Of a stretch of 64,000 nt of DNA, positions 16,827-25,142 are shown one piece after another. The first letter of the stretch is position 1, and each line of letters begins with the position of its first letter. The notes below the pieces were generated by a model that saw only the letters and a list, made by a program, of their open reading frames with translations, was not told where the DNA came from and did no database searches. Position numbers and translations under genes: made by a program. Source of the stretch: a bacterium C-53 (lineage in GTDB: Bacteria > Bacillota > Clostridia > Lachnospirales > Lachnospiraceae). Where the stretch lies: the NCBI GenBank assembly GCA_003612525.1, contig RAZD01000010.1, positions 1 to 64,000 on the forward strand. Reading direction: 5' to 3'.

Positions 16827-17348
16827 TCACACGAATAACAGAATCAGGAAAAGCCCGCCCAAAACGCCAAGCGTCCGGTAAAGCTTCATCTTTTCCTTCT
16901 GCTCATCCTCCAGCCCGCTTCTTTTCCTTGCAAGAAACATCTGGTATCTGTTTAATGTTTTTTCCTGCATGTCCTTTCCCTGATATCCAAGTTTCTCGCC
17001 GAGGCGGAGAAATTCCTCCCGTTCCTTCCTGTCCATCGACAGTTCTCTCATAACCGCTTCCCCTTCCGTTTCCCATATGGTTCTTAAATCCTCCCCCGTC
17101 CTACGGTTGATTCTGTCCGACACATTTTTTAAAAATGAACCGAGAGGCTGCGCCACCTGCTTTGCAATATCGGCGCTTGCCTCCGCGACCGTCGAATGAT
17201 GCAGAAGAATTTCTCCTCTGAAATACTCTGTCATACGTTCCAGTTCAACAAGCTGGTCAATTTTCGAGCCAAATTCAGCGGCCTTAAAAATCCCCATCCC
17301 TGCCGCACCCGCCATAATTGCCGCCATCCCCATCAATTTTACAATCAT
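16827..17348 (-). CDS. spoIIIAB: Stage III sporulation protein AB
   Basis: About 173 residues: an N-terminal membrane segment, a cytosolic helical domain containing ELERMTEYFRGEILLHHSTVAEA, and a C-terminal hydrophobic segment (LGVLGGLFLILLFV). This is the GspF-like helical protein of the SpoIIIA machine that partners the ATPase. Start: ATG at 17346-17348, where GGGG lies at a usable distance; the ATG at 17360 has its purine-rich site too close. Confidence 0.92.
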   Translation of the reverse strand: MIVKLMGMAAIMAGAAGMGIFKAAEFGSKIDQLVELERMTEYFRGEILLHHSTVAEASADIAKQVAQPLGSFLKNVSDRINRRTGEDLRTIWETEGEAVMRELSMDRKEREEFLRLGEKLGYQGKDMQEKTLNRYQMFLARKRSGLEDEQKEKMKLYRTLGVLGGLFLILLFV

Positions 17349-17412
17349 AATAATCCCCATTCCTGCTCAGCCTGCGAACTTCGGCGCAAGCGCAAACATT
17401 GCATATCACATA

Positions 17413-18333
17413 TTATCTGATTTTTCCAAAACTGCCGTCATATACTTCAAACAGCGAACGCTCCCCCATCGGCGCCTTAATAAAGATCAACCGTTCAAAG
17501 ATGTGGCTCTCAAACAGACACTCCATATCCTTTTTCTGTAATAATTCCGAAAGATCGGCGCTGTGAGCAGTCATTACCATCCTGACTCCGCAACGGCTGA
17601 TCTTAAGGACTGCCTCCGTATCCTCCGTTCCTCCCAACTCGTCGACTGCAATCACCTGAGGGCCCATAGACCGGAGCAGCATATACATCCCCTGCGCTTT
17701 CGGACAATCATCCAGCAAGTCCGTACGCATCCCAAGATCATTTTGTGGAATTCCAAGATAGGCGCCCCCGATCTCGCTCCGCTCGTCCACAACTCCGACA
17801 TTGAGTCCCGCTCCATTCTCATTCCCATCCGATATGCGGCGTATTAAATCCCGAAGCAGTGTTGTCTTCCCAAATCCGGGCGGTGAAAGAATGAGCGTAT
17901 TGCAAAGTTTCCTGTTTTCATACAGATAAGGAAGAACTTCATCGCCGGCTCCCTTCACTTCATGTGAAATACGAAAATGAAATCCGGATATGTAATGAAA
18001 GTTTACGACTTCCCCATCCTTTACCACAGGTTTTCCTGCAATTCCTACCCTGTGTCCGCCCTTAAGGGTCAGATATCCCTGCCTCATTTCTTCCTCAAAG
18101 GCATAGACGGAAAAGCCACTCATATACTCAAGCATCTCCTTTAATAGTGCACGGTCCGCAAGAAAAAGCCGGTTACCATCCATTAAAAGCCGTTCCTGTC
18201 CCCCCACATTCATTGCCACCGGTTTCTCCGCCCGAAACCGTATTTCTCTGATCTCCTCATACGGAACATCCTGTCCGCCCATGACTTTTCGAATTCTTTC
18301 CGGAAAAAGCTTGATCAGCTCCTGCTTCTCCAT
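17413..18333 (-). CDS. spoIIIAA: Stage III sporulation protein AA (ATPase)
   Basis: A 306-residue secretion-type ATPase of the GspE/VirB11 group: N-terminal domain with REIRFRAEKPVAMNVGG, Walker A PPGFGKTTLLRDL (about residues 152-164), DERSEIGG, and Walker B VIAVDELGG, followed by MVMTAHSADLSEL. It energises the SpoIIIA channel in the mother cell. A good GAGGTGAG site precedes the ATG. It is the first gene of the operon. The upstream region (18334-18588) is shared with the divergent glycyl radical gene. Confidence 0.95.
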   Translation of the reverse strand: MEKQELIKLFPERIRKVMGGQDVPYEEIREIRFRAEKPVAMNVGGQERLLMDGNRLFLADRALLKEMLEYMSGFSVYAFEEEMRQGYLTLKGGHRVGIAGKPVVKDGEVVNFHYISGFHFRISHEVKGAGDEVLPYLYENRKLCNTLILSPPGFGKTTLLRDLIRRISDGNENGAGLNVGVVDERSEIGGAYLGIPQNDLGMRTDLLDDCPKAQGMYMLLRSMGPQVIAVDELGGTEDTEAVLKISRCGVRMVMTAHSADLSELLQKKDMECLFESHIFERLIFIKAPMGERSLFEVYDGSFGKIR

Positions 18334-18588
18334 TCATCTCACCTCTTACATACATTGTTTCCTGCGAGAAAATCTGCCGCCCAGACTTAGAATTTTCTTA
18401 CGTGCCGCAATATGCGGCATGTCTTTCGAAGTTCTTCTCACACTATATATATGAGACAAGTCTCTTTTTATGTATATATTTTGTATTTTAAAAAATACAT
18501 AAATACCTATGGACATTTTTATAAAATTGTGATATATTCTTTTTAAAGAACAGTAATCATTACTATTATTAATCAGGAGGAATCAGAT
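18334..18588. promoter_or_regulatory. Divergent regulatory region with three palindromes
   Basis: Between spoIIIAA and the glycyl radical gene lie TGCCGCA-ATA-TGCGGCA (around 18404-18420), GAGAC-AA-GTCTC (around 18452-18463) flanked by ATATAT runs, and TGTATTTT-AA-AAAATACA (18482-18499). The last is close to the plus-strand gene and is the best operator candidate there. A sigma-E-type CATATATA -10 overlaps the second, but a matching -35 at the right distance is not clear. Confidence 0.4.
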
Positions 18589-18834
18589 ATGGCACAGACA
18601 AATCAGGCGCAGGTTGAAAATCTTGTTAATTTATTGGATGGATATTCTATGAAAGGCGGACATCATTTGAATGTCAACGTATTGAACAGAGATACACTTC
18701 TGGATGCTCAGGCTCATCCTGAGAAATATCCTCAGCTTACCATTCGTGTATCCGGTTATGCGGTAAACTTTGTAAAGCTTACACAGGAACAGCAGAATGA
18801 CGTTATTTCCCGTACGTTCCACGAAGCGCTTTAA
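18589..18834 (+). CDS. grcA: Stand-alone glycyl radical domain protein (GrcA/YfiD-like)
   Basis: Only 81 residues, equivalent to the C-terminal domain of pyruvate formate-lyase. [19 protein letters not shown] and the glycyl radical loop RVSGYAVNF are intact, with the radical Gly at residue 56. Proteins of this type replace an oxygen-damaged C-terminal part of pyruvate formate-lyase and are activated by the same radical SAM activase (known for E. coli YfiD, which is longer, about 127 residues). AGGAGG lies at the right distance. It is transcribed away from spoIIIA and ends before the bidirectional terminator at 18941-18986. It could instead partner another glycyl radical enzyme. Confidence 0.88.
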   Translation: MAQTNQAQVENLVNLLDGYSMKGGHHLNVNVLNRDTLLDAQAHPEKYPQLTIRVSGYAVNFVKLTQEQQNDVISRTFHEAL

Positions 18835-18940
18835 TTTCCGCTCTGTCCGTTTCCGGCGGAACAAAGCAAAACCTGTATTGCAGCTTTTTTATGAAAAAAG
18901 ACAGGGGCTGTCGGTTCATACCGATTTTACCCCTTGATTC

Positions 18941-18986
18941 AAAAAAGAGAGAATCCTCTGAACTTCCGCAGGACTCTCTCTTTTTT
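18941..18986. terminator. Strong bidirectional terminator
   Basis: AAAAAAGAGAGA...TCTCTCTTTTTT arms enclose a second stem (TCCT/AGGA region), with A and T runs on either side, so it works for both the plus-strand glycyl radical gene and the minus-strand Rpn-like gene. Confidence 0.8.
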
Positions 18987-19080
18987 GTTCCCTCTATCTA
19001 TTTTGTCTTGTATTTCATTATAATTCCAAACAGCTCCTATAAATGATACGCTTCATTTCTGCTCCGTTCCCTGGAGGCGG

Positions 19081-20109
19081 CTATGCATTTGCAAATAAAT
19101 TACTTTCTGTTTTTGCAAATTCCTCTTCGGTATAGCCGCATGATAAAATCTGTTCCTTTGAAAAACCGGCTTCAACCATTCTTTCCACAGCATTAAGGCG
19201 TTCCTTTGTAACACCCTTCTCAATACCTTCCGCAATACCAAGCGTTTTAATATTTTCTGACAAATTACACATAGTCTGCAGCCTCCCTTCCAGCTCAGTA
19301 GTCATTATCATTCCGTACTTTTCCATAAGTATACGTTTCTTTTCATCCACGCCTGTTTGGGAAAGCAATTTCTCAAGCATGGAAACAAGTATGTTTTGAG
19401 AATCCTGAATATGCTCCCCACTTCTTACATTGATAATGATTCCCTGCATTAAATCTATGTTATGTGGATTTGTTTTCGTTCCAAAAACGGTAGTTCTATC
19501 AAGATTTATTTCCTCTATGGAGTCACCGTTTACGCTGTTATCCATGCAAATCCAGATACTTCGTACCTTTTTCAGATTGTCGTAGTCGCTATGGTAAAAT
19601 TCGGTCTGTTTCTGGGCGGAAATCATTCGTGCAAGATAAAACAGAATCCTGTTTTCCAAATGATAAACTAACTTACCTGGATCTGATGATTTTTGCGCTT
19701 CTAAATTAATAAGGAATTTCATTTCGGTTTCTTTATGATATGCCGTAAAGCGGATGTCGAAAAAAATTTTTCCTTCTCCTGGGATATTGTCCTCCGTACT
19801 GGACATCTTTACGCGTCCCATGTTTGATAAACCTGTATCCAGTGGCTTCGTCCCGACGTTAATATCATCATCAATATTGGCCATAATATCATCAATGGTC
19901 ATATCCTTAAATTCCTAAATGGTGTATTTTAAAATTCGTGCCAGTATCTGTTTATCAGCAAGCAGGAATTTTACATTTGTATCATAGGAGCCGAAGTCAT
20001 CTGCTGCATTATTATTTATTATATCTGACTTGGGTAACAATATCAATGGCTGCGAATAAAATCGGGGCAGCCAGGAAATAAAGAATCCCAAAACAGCGGC
20101 TAAAATCAA
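19081..20109 (-). pseudogene. Rpn-family PD-(D/E)XK nuclease/putative transposase, split by an in-frame amber codon
   Basis: Two pieces in the same frame make one typical Rpn-family protein. The first ends DTNVKFLLADKQILARILKYTI then TAG (19915-19917); the second continues EFKDMTIDDIMANIDDDI with no frame change and runs for 270 residues. Conserved family stretches follow: IPGEGKIFFDIRFTAYHKET, KFLINLEAQKSSDPGKL (with the nuclease core acidic and Lys residues) and RMISAQKQTEFYHSDYDNL. Such proteins promote RecA-independent recombination in E. coli. The lesion is probably a single base change (AAG or CAG to TAG). The region upstream of about 20030 is hydrophobic and not typical of the family, so the true start is unclear. 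A restart at ATG 19902 would give an N-terminally shortened product. Confidence 0.7.
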
Positions 20110-20159
20110 TATTAGGGCCGACTGCCCGCGTTTTTTAGAATTCCTTATTCAGAAAAATA

Positions 20160-20189
20160 CGCCGCACAAACATTTCTGTCTGCGCGGCG
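20160..20189 (-). terminator. pnp terminator
   Basis: CGCCGC and GCGGCG arms with an internal ACA/TGT extension form a strong stem, followed on the minus strand by GTATTTTTC, 17 bases after the pnp stop codon. Confidence 0.7.
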
Positions 20190-20205
20190 CCTGTTCAATT
20201 CTCAT

Positions 20206-22296
20206 TTATTTCGCATCTTTAATTGAAAAGCTTAATCTTCCCATCTTATCCTTGCCTAAGCATTTTACCGTCACAACATCTCCCAGGGTCAGTACATCTT
20301 CCACATGATTGATTCTTTCCTTCGCAATCTTGGAAATATGAACCATTCCTTCCTTACCGGGAGCGAATTCGATAAATGCGCCGAATTCTTTTATGCTTAC
20401 TACCTTTCCGACATACTGCTGGCCTTCCTCAAAATCAGTTACAATCATCTGCACCATATCAAGCGCTTTCTTCATGCCTTCCGGGTCTGTTCCGCAAATG
20501 GAAACCGCACCATCGTCGGTAATATCGATCTTCACACCTGTCTGATCAATAATCGCATTGATCGTCTTACCACGCTGTCCCACTACATCACCAATCTTCT
20601 CAGGGTCAATCCTGATCTGAATGATCTTAGGCGCATATCTTCCTACCTCCGGTCTCGGAGCGGAAATCGCAGGTTTCATACAGGTATCCATGATGAAAAG
20701 ACGTGCCTCACGGCATCTCTCGATCGCACCTTCCACAATTGCCCTTGTCAGACCGTGGATTTTAATATCCATCTGAATCGCGGTAATGCCTTCTGTCGTA
20801 CCCGTTACCTTAAAGTCCATATCACCGAAGAAATCTTCGAGTCCCTGAATATCCGTCAGTAATACGTAATCATCATCCAGCTCTCCCGTCACAAGACCGC
20901 ACGAAATACCCGCAACCATCTTCTTAATCGGAACACCCGCTGCCATCAGAGACATACAGGATGAGCATGTAGATGCCATTGATGTGGAGCCGTTGGACTC
21001 AAATGTCTCAGATACGGAACGAATCGCATACGGGAATTCCTCCTCACTTGGCAGCACTGGGATCAGAGCTCTCTCCGCCAGCGCACCATGTCCGATTTCA
21101 CGGCGTCCCGGTCCCCTCGACGGCTTTGTTTCGCCGACGGAATAAGACGGGAAATTATAATGATGCATATATCTCTTCGCAACCTCATTCTCATCAAGAC
21201 CATCAATTCTCTGGCACTCTGAAAGAGGTGCAAGTGTCGTTACATTACAGATTTGAGTCTGTCCACGCGTAAACATCGCAGAACCATGCACACGGGGAAT
21301 AATATCCACTTCGGCTGCAAGAGGACGAATCTGTGTAATTTCGCGTCCATCGGGACGTTTATGATCTTTTAAGATCATTTTGCGAACCGTTTTCTTCTGA
21401 TATTGATAGAGCGCTTCACCAATCAGAGGAAGCCATTCTTCATTGTCAGCAAAAGCTTCTTCCATCTTTTCACTGATCTTACGGATATTCTCCTCACGCA
21501 CCTGCTTCTCATCCGTAAATACGGCTTCTTCCATCTCCTCCGGCGTCGTCACTTTTTTCATTGCCTCAAACATCTCTTCCGGAATTGCGCAGCTCTCGTA
21601 TGTGTGCTTCGGCTTTCCGGCCTCAGACACAATCTTATTGATAAACTCAATAATTGTCTGATTGATTTCGTGCGCTTTGTAGATTGCCTCGATCATCTTT
21701 GCCTCAGGAATCTCATTTGCTCCCGCTTCAATCATAATCACTTTTTCACTCGTCGAAGCCACCGTCAGATTCAAATCACCATTCTTCCACTGCTCCTGAC
21801 TTGGATTCACCACAAATTCGCCGTCGATCATGCCAATCTGCGTCGTCGCACATGGTCCGAAGAACGGAATATCCGAAATACTTGTCGCAATTGCGGCTCC
21901 GAGCATCGCCACAAGTTCCGGACGGCACTCAGGATCAACGGACATCACCATATTATTTAATGTCACATCATTGCGGTAATCTTTTGGAAACAGCGGACGC
22001 ATCGGACGGTCAATCACACGGGACGTAAGGATTGCATTTTCAGATGCTTTTCCTTCCCTCTTATTAAATCCTCCCGGTATCTTTCCAACCGAATACATCT
22101 TTTCCTCAAATTCCACGCTTAACGGAAAGAAATCAATTCCCTCCCGGGGCTTCTCGGATGCGGTCGCCGTACTCAGCACGGTCGTCTCTCCATAATGCAT
22201 AAATGCACAGCCGTTTGCCTGCTTTCCGACTCTTCCGACATCAACTGTCAGCGTCCTCCCTGCAAGCTCCATTGAAAAACTCTTGTAATTACTCAT
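20206..22296 (-). CDS. pnp: Polyribonucleotide nucleotidyltransferase (PNPase)
   Basis: A 696-residue enzyme with the full PNPase layout: two RNase PH domains separated by a helical domain, then KH (about 550-610) and S1 (about 620-690, GQQYVGKVVSIKEFGAFIEF). FTRGQTQ, SVGETKPSRGPGRREIGHG and ITDIQGLEDFFGDMDFKV are diagnostic; DMDFKV carries catalytic Asp residues. It degrades RNA 3' to 5' by phosphorolysis in the cytosol and the degradosome. AAAGGAG lies eight bases before the ATG, directly after a long hairpin (22323-22401). Confidence 0.98.
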   Translation of the reverse strand: MSNYKSFSMELAGRTLTVDVGRVGKQANGCAFMHYGETTVLSTATASEKPREGIDFFPLSVEFEEKMYSVGKIPGGFNKREGKASENAILTSRVIDRPMRPLFPKDYRNDVTLNNMVMSVDPECRPELVAMLGAAIATSISDIPFFGPCATTQIGMIDGEFVVNPSQEQWKNGDLNLTVASTSEKVIMIEAGANEIPEAKMIEAIYKAHEINQTIIEFINKIVSEAGKPKHTYESCAIPEEMFEAMKKVTTPEEMEEAVFTDEKQVREENIRKISEKMEEAFADNEEWLPLIGEALYQYQKKTVRKMILKDHKRPDGREITQIRPLAAEVDIIPRVHGSAMFTRGQTQICNVTTLAPLSECQRIDGLDENEVAKRYMHHYNFPSYSVGETKPSRGPGRREIGHGALAERALIPVLPSEEEFPYAIRSVSETFESNGSTSMASTCSSCMSLMAAGVPIKKMVAGISCGLVTGELDDDYVLLTDIQGLEDFFGDMDFKVTGTTEGITAIQMDIKIHGLTRAIVEGAIERCREARLFIMDTCMKPAISAPRPEVGRYAPKIIQIRIDPEKIGDVVGQRGKTINAIIDQTGVKIDITDDGAVSICGTDPEGMKKALDMVQMIVTDFEEGQQYVGKVVSIKEFGAFIEFAPGKEGMVHISKIAKERINHVEDVLTLGDVVTVKCLGKDKMGRLSFSIKDAK

Positions 22297-22322
22297 ATTT
22301 GTATCTCCTTTCTATATGCTAT

Positions 22323-22401
22323 GACAGAAGATACCGAAACTACTGATTTATATATATCCTGCATATATACAAATCAGTGGTCTCGGGAACAATCTTCTGT
22401 C
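22323..22401 (-). promoter_or_regulatory. Long stem-loop in the pnp leader, probable RNase III site
   Basis: Reading 22323-22356 against 22366-22401 gives a 10-bp outer stem (GACAGAAGAT arms), an asymmetric internal bulge and a 24-position inner stem with two G-U pairs and one mismatch in the transcript. It ends about 25 bases before the pnp start. E. coli pnp mRNA has a comparable leader hairpin cut by RNase III and then destroyed by PNPase. Confidence 0.65.
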
Positions 22402-22422
22402 CTGCTGCCTTCTCTCTGAAAA

Positions 22423-22446
22423 TAGGGCGGATGACAATCCGCCCTA
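22423..22446 (-). terminator. rpsO terminator / intercistronic hairpin
   Basis: TAGGGCGGAT and ATCCGCCCTA form a perfect 10-bp stem around a four-base loop, followed by TTTT on the minus strand, 23 bases after rpsO. Partial termination would lower pnp relative to rpsO. Confidence 0.8.
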
Positions 22447-22469
22447 TAAATCCACTATTTTACCGCCGG

Positions 22470-22736
22470 TTACTTCCTGATTCCCAGTCTCTCTATCAGC
22501 GCACGATATCTCTCAATATCTTTTCTCTTCAAATAATCAAGCAGTCCACGCCTCTGTCCTACCATCTTAAGCAGTCCACGTCTGGAATGATGGTCTTTCT
22601 GGTTCTCCTTTAAATGTGCAGTCAGTTCCTGAATTCTTGCTGTCAGGATAGCGATCTGTACCTCCGGTGAACCCGTATCGCCCGGAGTCCTTGCATATTC
22701 ATTGATAATCGCTGTTTTCTTTTCCTTTGAAATCAT
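22470..22736 (-). CDS. rpsO: 30S ribosomal protein S15
   Basis: An 88-residue protein with the family sequence throughout: [57 protein letters not shown]. It binds 16S rRNA in the central domain of the small subunit. AGGAGG lies eight bases upstream. The gene precedes pnp, an arrangement shared by most bacteria, and is preceded by a leader of about 110 bases that may bind S15. Confidence 0.98.
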   Translation of the reverse strand: MISKEKKTAIINEYARTPGDTGSPEVQIAILTARIQELTAHLKENQKDHHSRRGLLKMVGQRRGLLDYLKRKDIERYRALIERLGIRK

Positions 22737-22739
22737 TGT

Positions 22740-22850
22740 AAAATCCTCCTGAATTTATAAATCCGCCTGCCGTCTGCCGGCCGTATGAAACACTAAGGTG
22801 AGGCTGGAGTATCCTTAACCTGAGCGTCGGCATTTACTCACACGCTTTAC
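22740..22850 (-). promoter_or_regulatory. rpsO 5' leader, candidate S15 autoregulatory RNA
   Basis: About 110 untranslated bases between the promoter and rpsO contain a TAAGG/CCTTA stem (around 22794-22817) and a GC-rich repeat (CCGGCAGACGGCAGGCGG) next to the Shine-Dalgarno. S15 represses its own mRNA in many bacteria through structurally diverse leaders. The structural class cannot be assigned by eye. Confidence 0.4.
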
Positions 22851-22879
22851 AGTATAACACACGTACTATTTCCTGTAAA
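22851..22879 (-). promoter_or_regulatory. rpsO-pnp promoter
   Basis: Minus strand: TTTACA (22874-22879), 17 bases, TATACT (22851-22856). Both boxes are 5/6 to sigma-A consensus at ideal spacing. Confidence 0.65.
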
Positions 22880-22957
22880 TACTAATTTTTTATATGAGAC
22901 AGGAACTTTGCAACGTCCCGCCTTTCACAGGACGTTTCCAAAAGCTCCTCTTCTGTT

Positions 22958-24067
22958 TTAATCGTTAATAATTCTTCTGATTGCAAGCGGTGTACGGTAG
23001 AAAGCGTTGGAAATCTTAATACCCGTCCTGCGGCCGCTGGCATGGATAACCTGTCCGCCTCCGATATACATTGCCACATGATTGATCGTTCCGCCTTTTC
23101 CGTAGAAAATCAAATCACCCGGCTTCATCTGATCGCTCGTAATCTTCTTTCCTGTCCTTGCCTGATCTCTTGACACACGAGGCAGGCTATAGCCGTATTT
23201 CTCATAAATTCTCATGGTAAATCCTGAACAGTCCGTACCATTCGTAAGGCTTGTTCCGCCCCATACATAACGGTTGCCGAGGAATTGTTTTGCATAATTC
23301 ACCATCGCCACGCGGACATCGGATACGCCTTCACCGTATCTTAATTCTTTCAAAGTGATGGCATGTCCCAGCTTCTCCGCAATATCCACATACTCCGTTG
23401 AAACATATCCTTCCTCATCATCGAGAGCAATTTTACACCATCCCTCAAGCTGCTCAAGAACTTCCAGTTCCTCTTCAATCGGAACCATCGTGATAACCGA
23501 AGCATTTGTAGATGGCGCTTCACGAACAAAGAGCGTCGTCGTATTCACAGTCGCCGTCAACGTAATAAACTCCTGCGCTCTTTCTCTGGCCACATCGTCC
23601 ATGTAAAGGAATTCCGTGCTGACATATCCTTCAATCTTACCGGACTTGATATGCGCCCATCCGTTTGTCACATCAATAACCTCACAGCCTGCGCCCTTCG
23701 GCATCTTTCCAAGAATCTCCCCGTCCTCTTTCGGATCCTTTCTGACATTCAGATAATTATCAACATGTGCAATTCCGAGATTTGTATACCCGGCAATCGC
23801 TTCATTCTCCGGCGCTTCCGTCAGATTCTCAGATTCCTCATCCGCCGAACCTTCCTCTTCACTGCCGTTCGAAATACCAACCTCTATTATTTCCGCTCCT
23901 GTCTGGGCTTCCGCCACCAAAAGCGTTTCATCCTGCGTATCCACTACCTTCCCTGCACCTGCACTGATGGTGCTCGTCCCGGTTGCGTAAACTGCTGTCG
24001 GAACCGCACAGGAAACTGCCATTGCGAGAACACCAATTGTTATGAGTCTGTTCATTCGTAATATCAT
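22958..24067 (-). CDS. Secreted NlpC/P60 cell-wall endopeptidase with two SH3b domains
   Basis: A 369-residue protein: signal peptide (LITIGVLAMAVSCAVPTAVYA), an acidic Ser/Glu-rich linker to about residue 95, SH3b repeats at about 96-155 and 168-230 that should bind peptidoglycan, then the NlpC/P60 peptidase. In that domain NGTDCSGFTMRIYEKYG carries the catalytic Cys, HVAMYIGGGQVIH the catalytic His, and HASG follows. It cleaves stem peptides, usually the D-Glu/diamino acid bond. GGAG lies seven bases before the ATG. A consensus promoter and a perfect WalR box precede it, so it probably belongs to the wall-homeostasis regulon. Confidence 0.93.
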   Translation of the reverse strand: MILRMNRLITIGVLAMAVSCAVPTAVYATGTSTISAGAGKVVDTQDETLLVAEAQTGAEIIEVGISNGSEEEGSADEESENLTEAPENEAIAGYTNLGIAHVDNYLNVRKDPKEDGEILGKMPKGAGCEVIDVTNGWAHIKSGKIEGYVSTEFLYMDDVARERAQEFITLTATVNTTTLFVREAPSTNASVITMVPIEEELEVLEQLEGWCKIALDDEEGYVSTEYVDIAEKLGHAITLKELRYGEGVSDVRVAMVNYAKQFLGNRYVWGGTSLTNGTDCSGFTMRIYEKYGYSLPRVSRDQARTGKKITSDQMKPGDLIFYGKGGTINHVAMYIGGGQVIHASGRRTGIKISNAFYRTPLAIRRIIND

Positions 24068-24092
24068 CTTATCGCTCCAGTCATTCTTATTT

Positions 24093-24109
24093 GTTACACA
24101 ATTGTTACA
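24093..24109 (-). promoter_or_regulatory. WalR (YycF) binding box
   Basis: Minus strand TGTAAC-AATTG-TGTAAC, a 12/12 match to the WalR consensus TGTWAH-N5-TGTWAH. It lies about 15 bases downstream of the -10, in the early transcribed region, the position seen at WalR-repressed promoters in Bacillus. Confidence 0.65.
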
Positions 24110-24124
24110 AATTATTACGATGTA

Positions 24125-24153
24125 ATTATAATCTTTTCAACAAACTTTGTCAA
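24125..24153 (-). promoter_or_regulatory. Promoter of the NlpC/P60 gene
   Basis: Minus strand TTGACA (24148-24153), 17 bases, TATAAT (24125-24130): a perfect sigma-A consensus promoter at perfect spacing. Confidence 0.85.
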
Positions 24154-24185
24154 CCAGATAGATAAATTGTTGTAAATTACCAGAA

Positions 24186-25121
24186 TCATGCTCTCACTGT
24201 CGTAAGCAGCGCTTCCATATTTCCTTCTATTTTATATGCACCGTTATCCGCCGATACAAACAGGCTGTCTCCCTTGCGGAAAGAAACAGTCTCTCCTGCT
24301 GCCGTAAGACTGCCCTCACCCGCAAGAACCAGGAGCGAATGAAAGGTGGTTCCATCCGTCTTTCCCTCATATATACCATCTGTCAAAAGACGATCAACCG
24401 TAAAATAATCACAGTCCGCAAGATGCGGTCCAAACTCTTTCCTTTCTTTCATCGGCATTAAATTTGTTACATTTTTTGCCTTTTCAATATGAAGATCTCT
24501 GGGCTTTCCATCCGCGCCCACACGTCCAAAGTCATAGACACGATATGTAACATTTGAATTCTGCTGAATTTCTGCAATCAGCACATCCCTTCCAATCGCA
24601 TGAATCGTACCGGACTCAATAAAATACATCTCGCCCTTTTTCACCTGCTGAAAATTCAGTGCATCAAGAACCGTGTTGTTTTCAATTTTTTCGCCAAATG
24701 TTTCTTTGGTCATCGCATCCTTCACACCATAGTAGATGCCTGCGCCTTCTTTTGCATCTACAATGTACCATGTCTCCGTCTTTCCATACTGGCCTTCATT
24801 CTTCAGTGCATATTCGTTATCCGGATGCACCTGAATGGAAAGATTATCTCTTGCATCTATAAATTTAATCAAAATCGGAAAATCATCAAAACGGTCACAA
24901 TTTGTACCTGTTGCCCCGCTTCCGTTTTCCTTCACATATTCAGGAAATGTCTTACCTGCATTTTCTCCATTTACGATTACACTGGGACCATCCTTATGGC
25001 AGGAAAGCTCCCATGTTTCTGCGAGGACTTCTCCGTCATATTCTTTGTAAAAATCTGTCTTCAGCCGGTTTCCTCCCCAGAGATAATCCTTGTAAGCCGG
25101 TTTTAATTTTAAAATTGCCAT
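24186..25121 (-). CDS. manA: Mannose-6-phosphate isomerase, class I (ManA)
   Basis: A 311-residue cupin-type zinc enzyme interconverting mannose 6-phosphate and fructose 6-phosphate. PAYKDYLWGGNRL and ETWELSCH are N-terminal family motifs; LIKFIDARDNLSIQVHPDNEYA contains the QVHPD metal-binding motif; KGEMYFIESGTIHAIGRDVLI supplies the later metal His. Length is that of the short Firmicute form. It could supply mannose units or feed mannose into glycolysis. It follows the PHP gene by 21 bases and probably shares a transcript with the NUDIX and GH36 genes. Confidence 0.93.
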   Translation of the reverse strand: MAILKLKPAYKDYLWGGNRLKTDFYKEYDGEVLAETWELSCHKDGPSVIVNGENAGKTFPEYVKENGSGATGTNCDRFDDFPILIKFIDARDNLSIQVHPDNEYALKNEGQYGKTETWYIVDAKEGAGIYYGVKDAMTKETFGEKIENNTVLDALNFQQVKKGEMYFIESGTIHAIGRDVLIAEIQQNSNVTYRVYDFGRVGADGKPRDLHIEKAKNVTNLMPMKERKEFGPHLADCDYFTVDRLLTDGIYEGKTDGTTFHSLLVLAGEGSLTAAGETVSFRKGDSLFVSADNGAYKIEGNMEALLTTVRA

Positions 25122-25142
25122 TTTTAATCGTTTCCTTTCCGT

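Noticed and set aside
19081-19902. Reading the Rpn-like frame as a complete intact gene.
   Set aside because: It lacks the family N-terminus, which is present in the same frame immediately upstream of the TAG.
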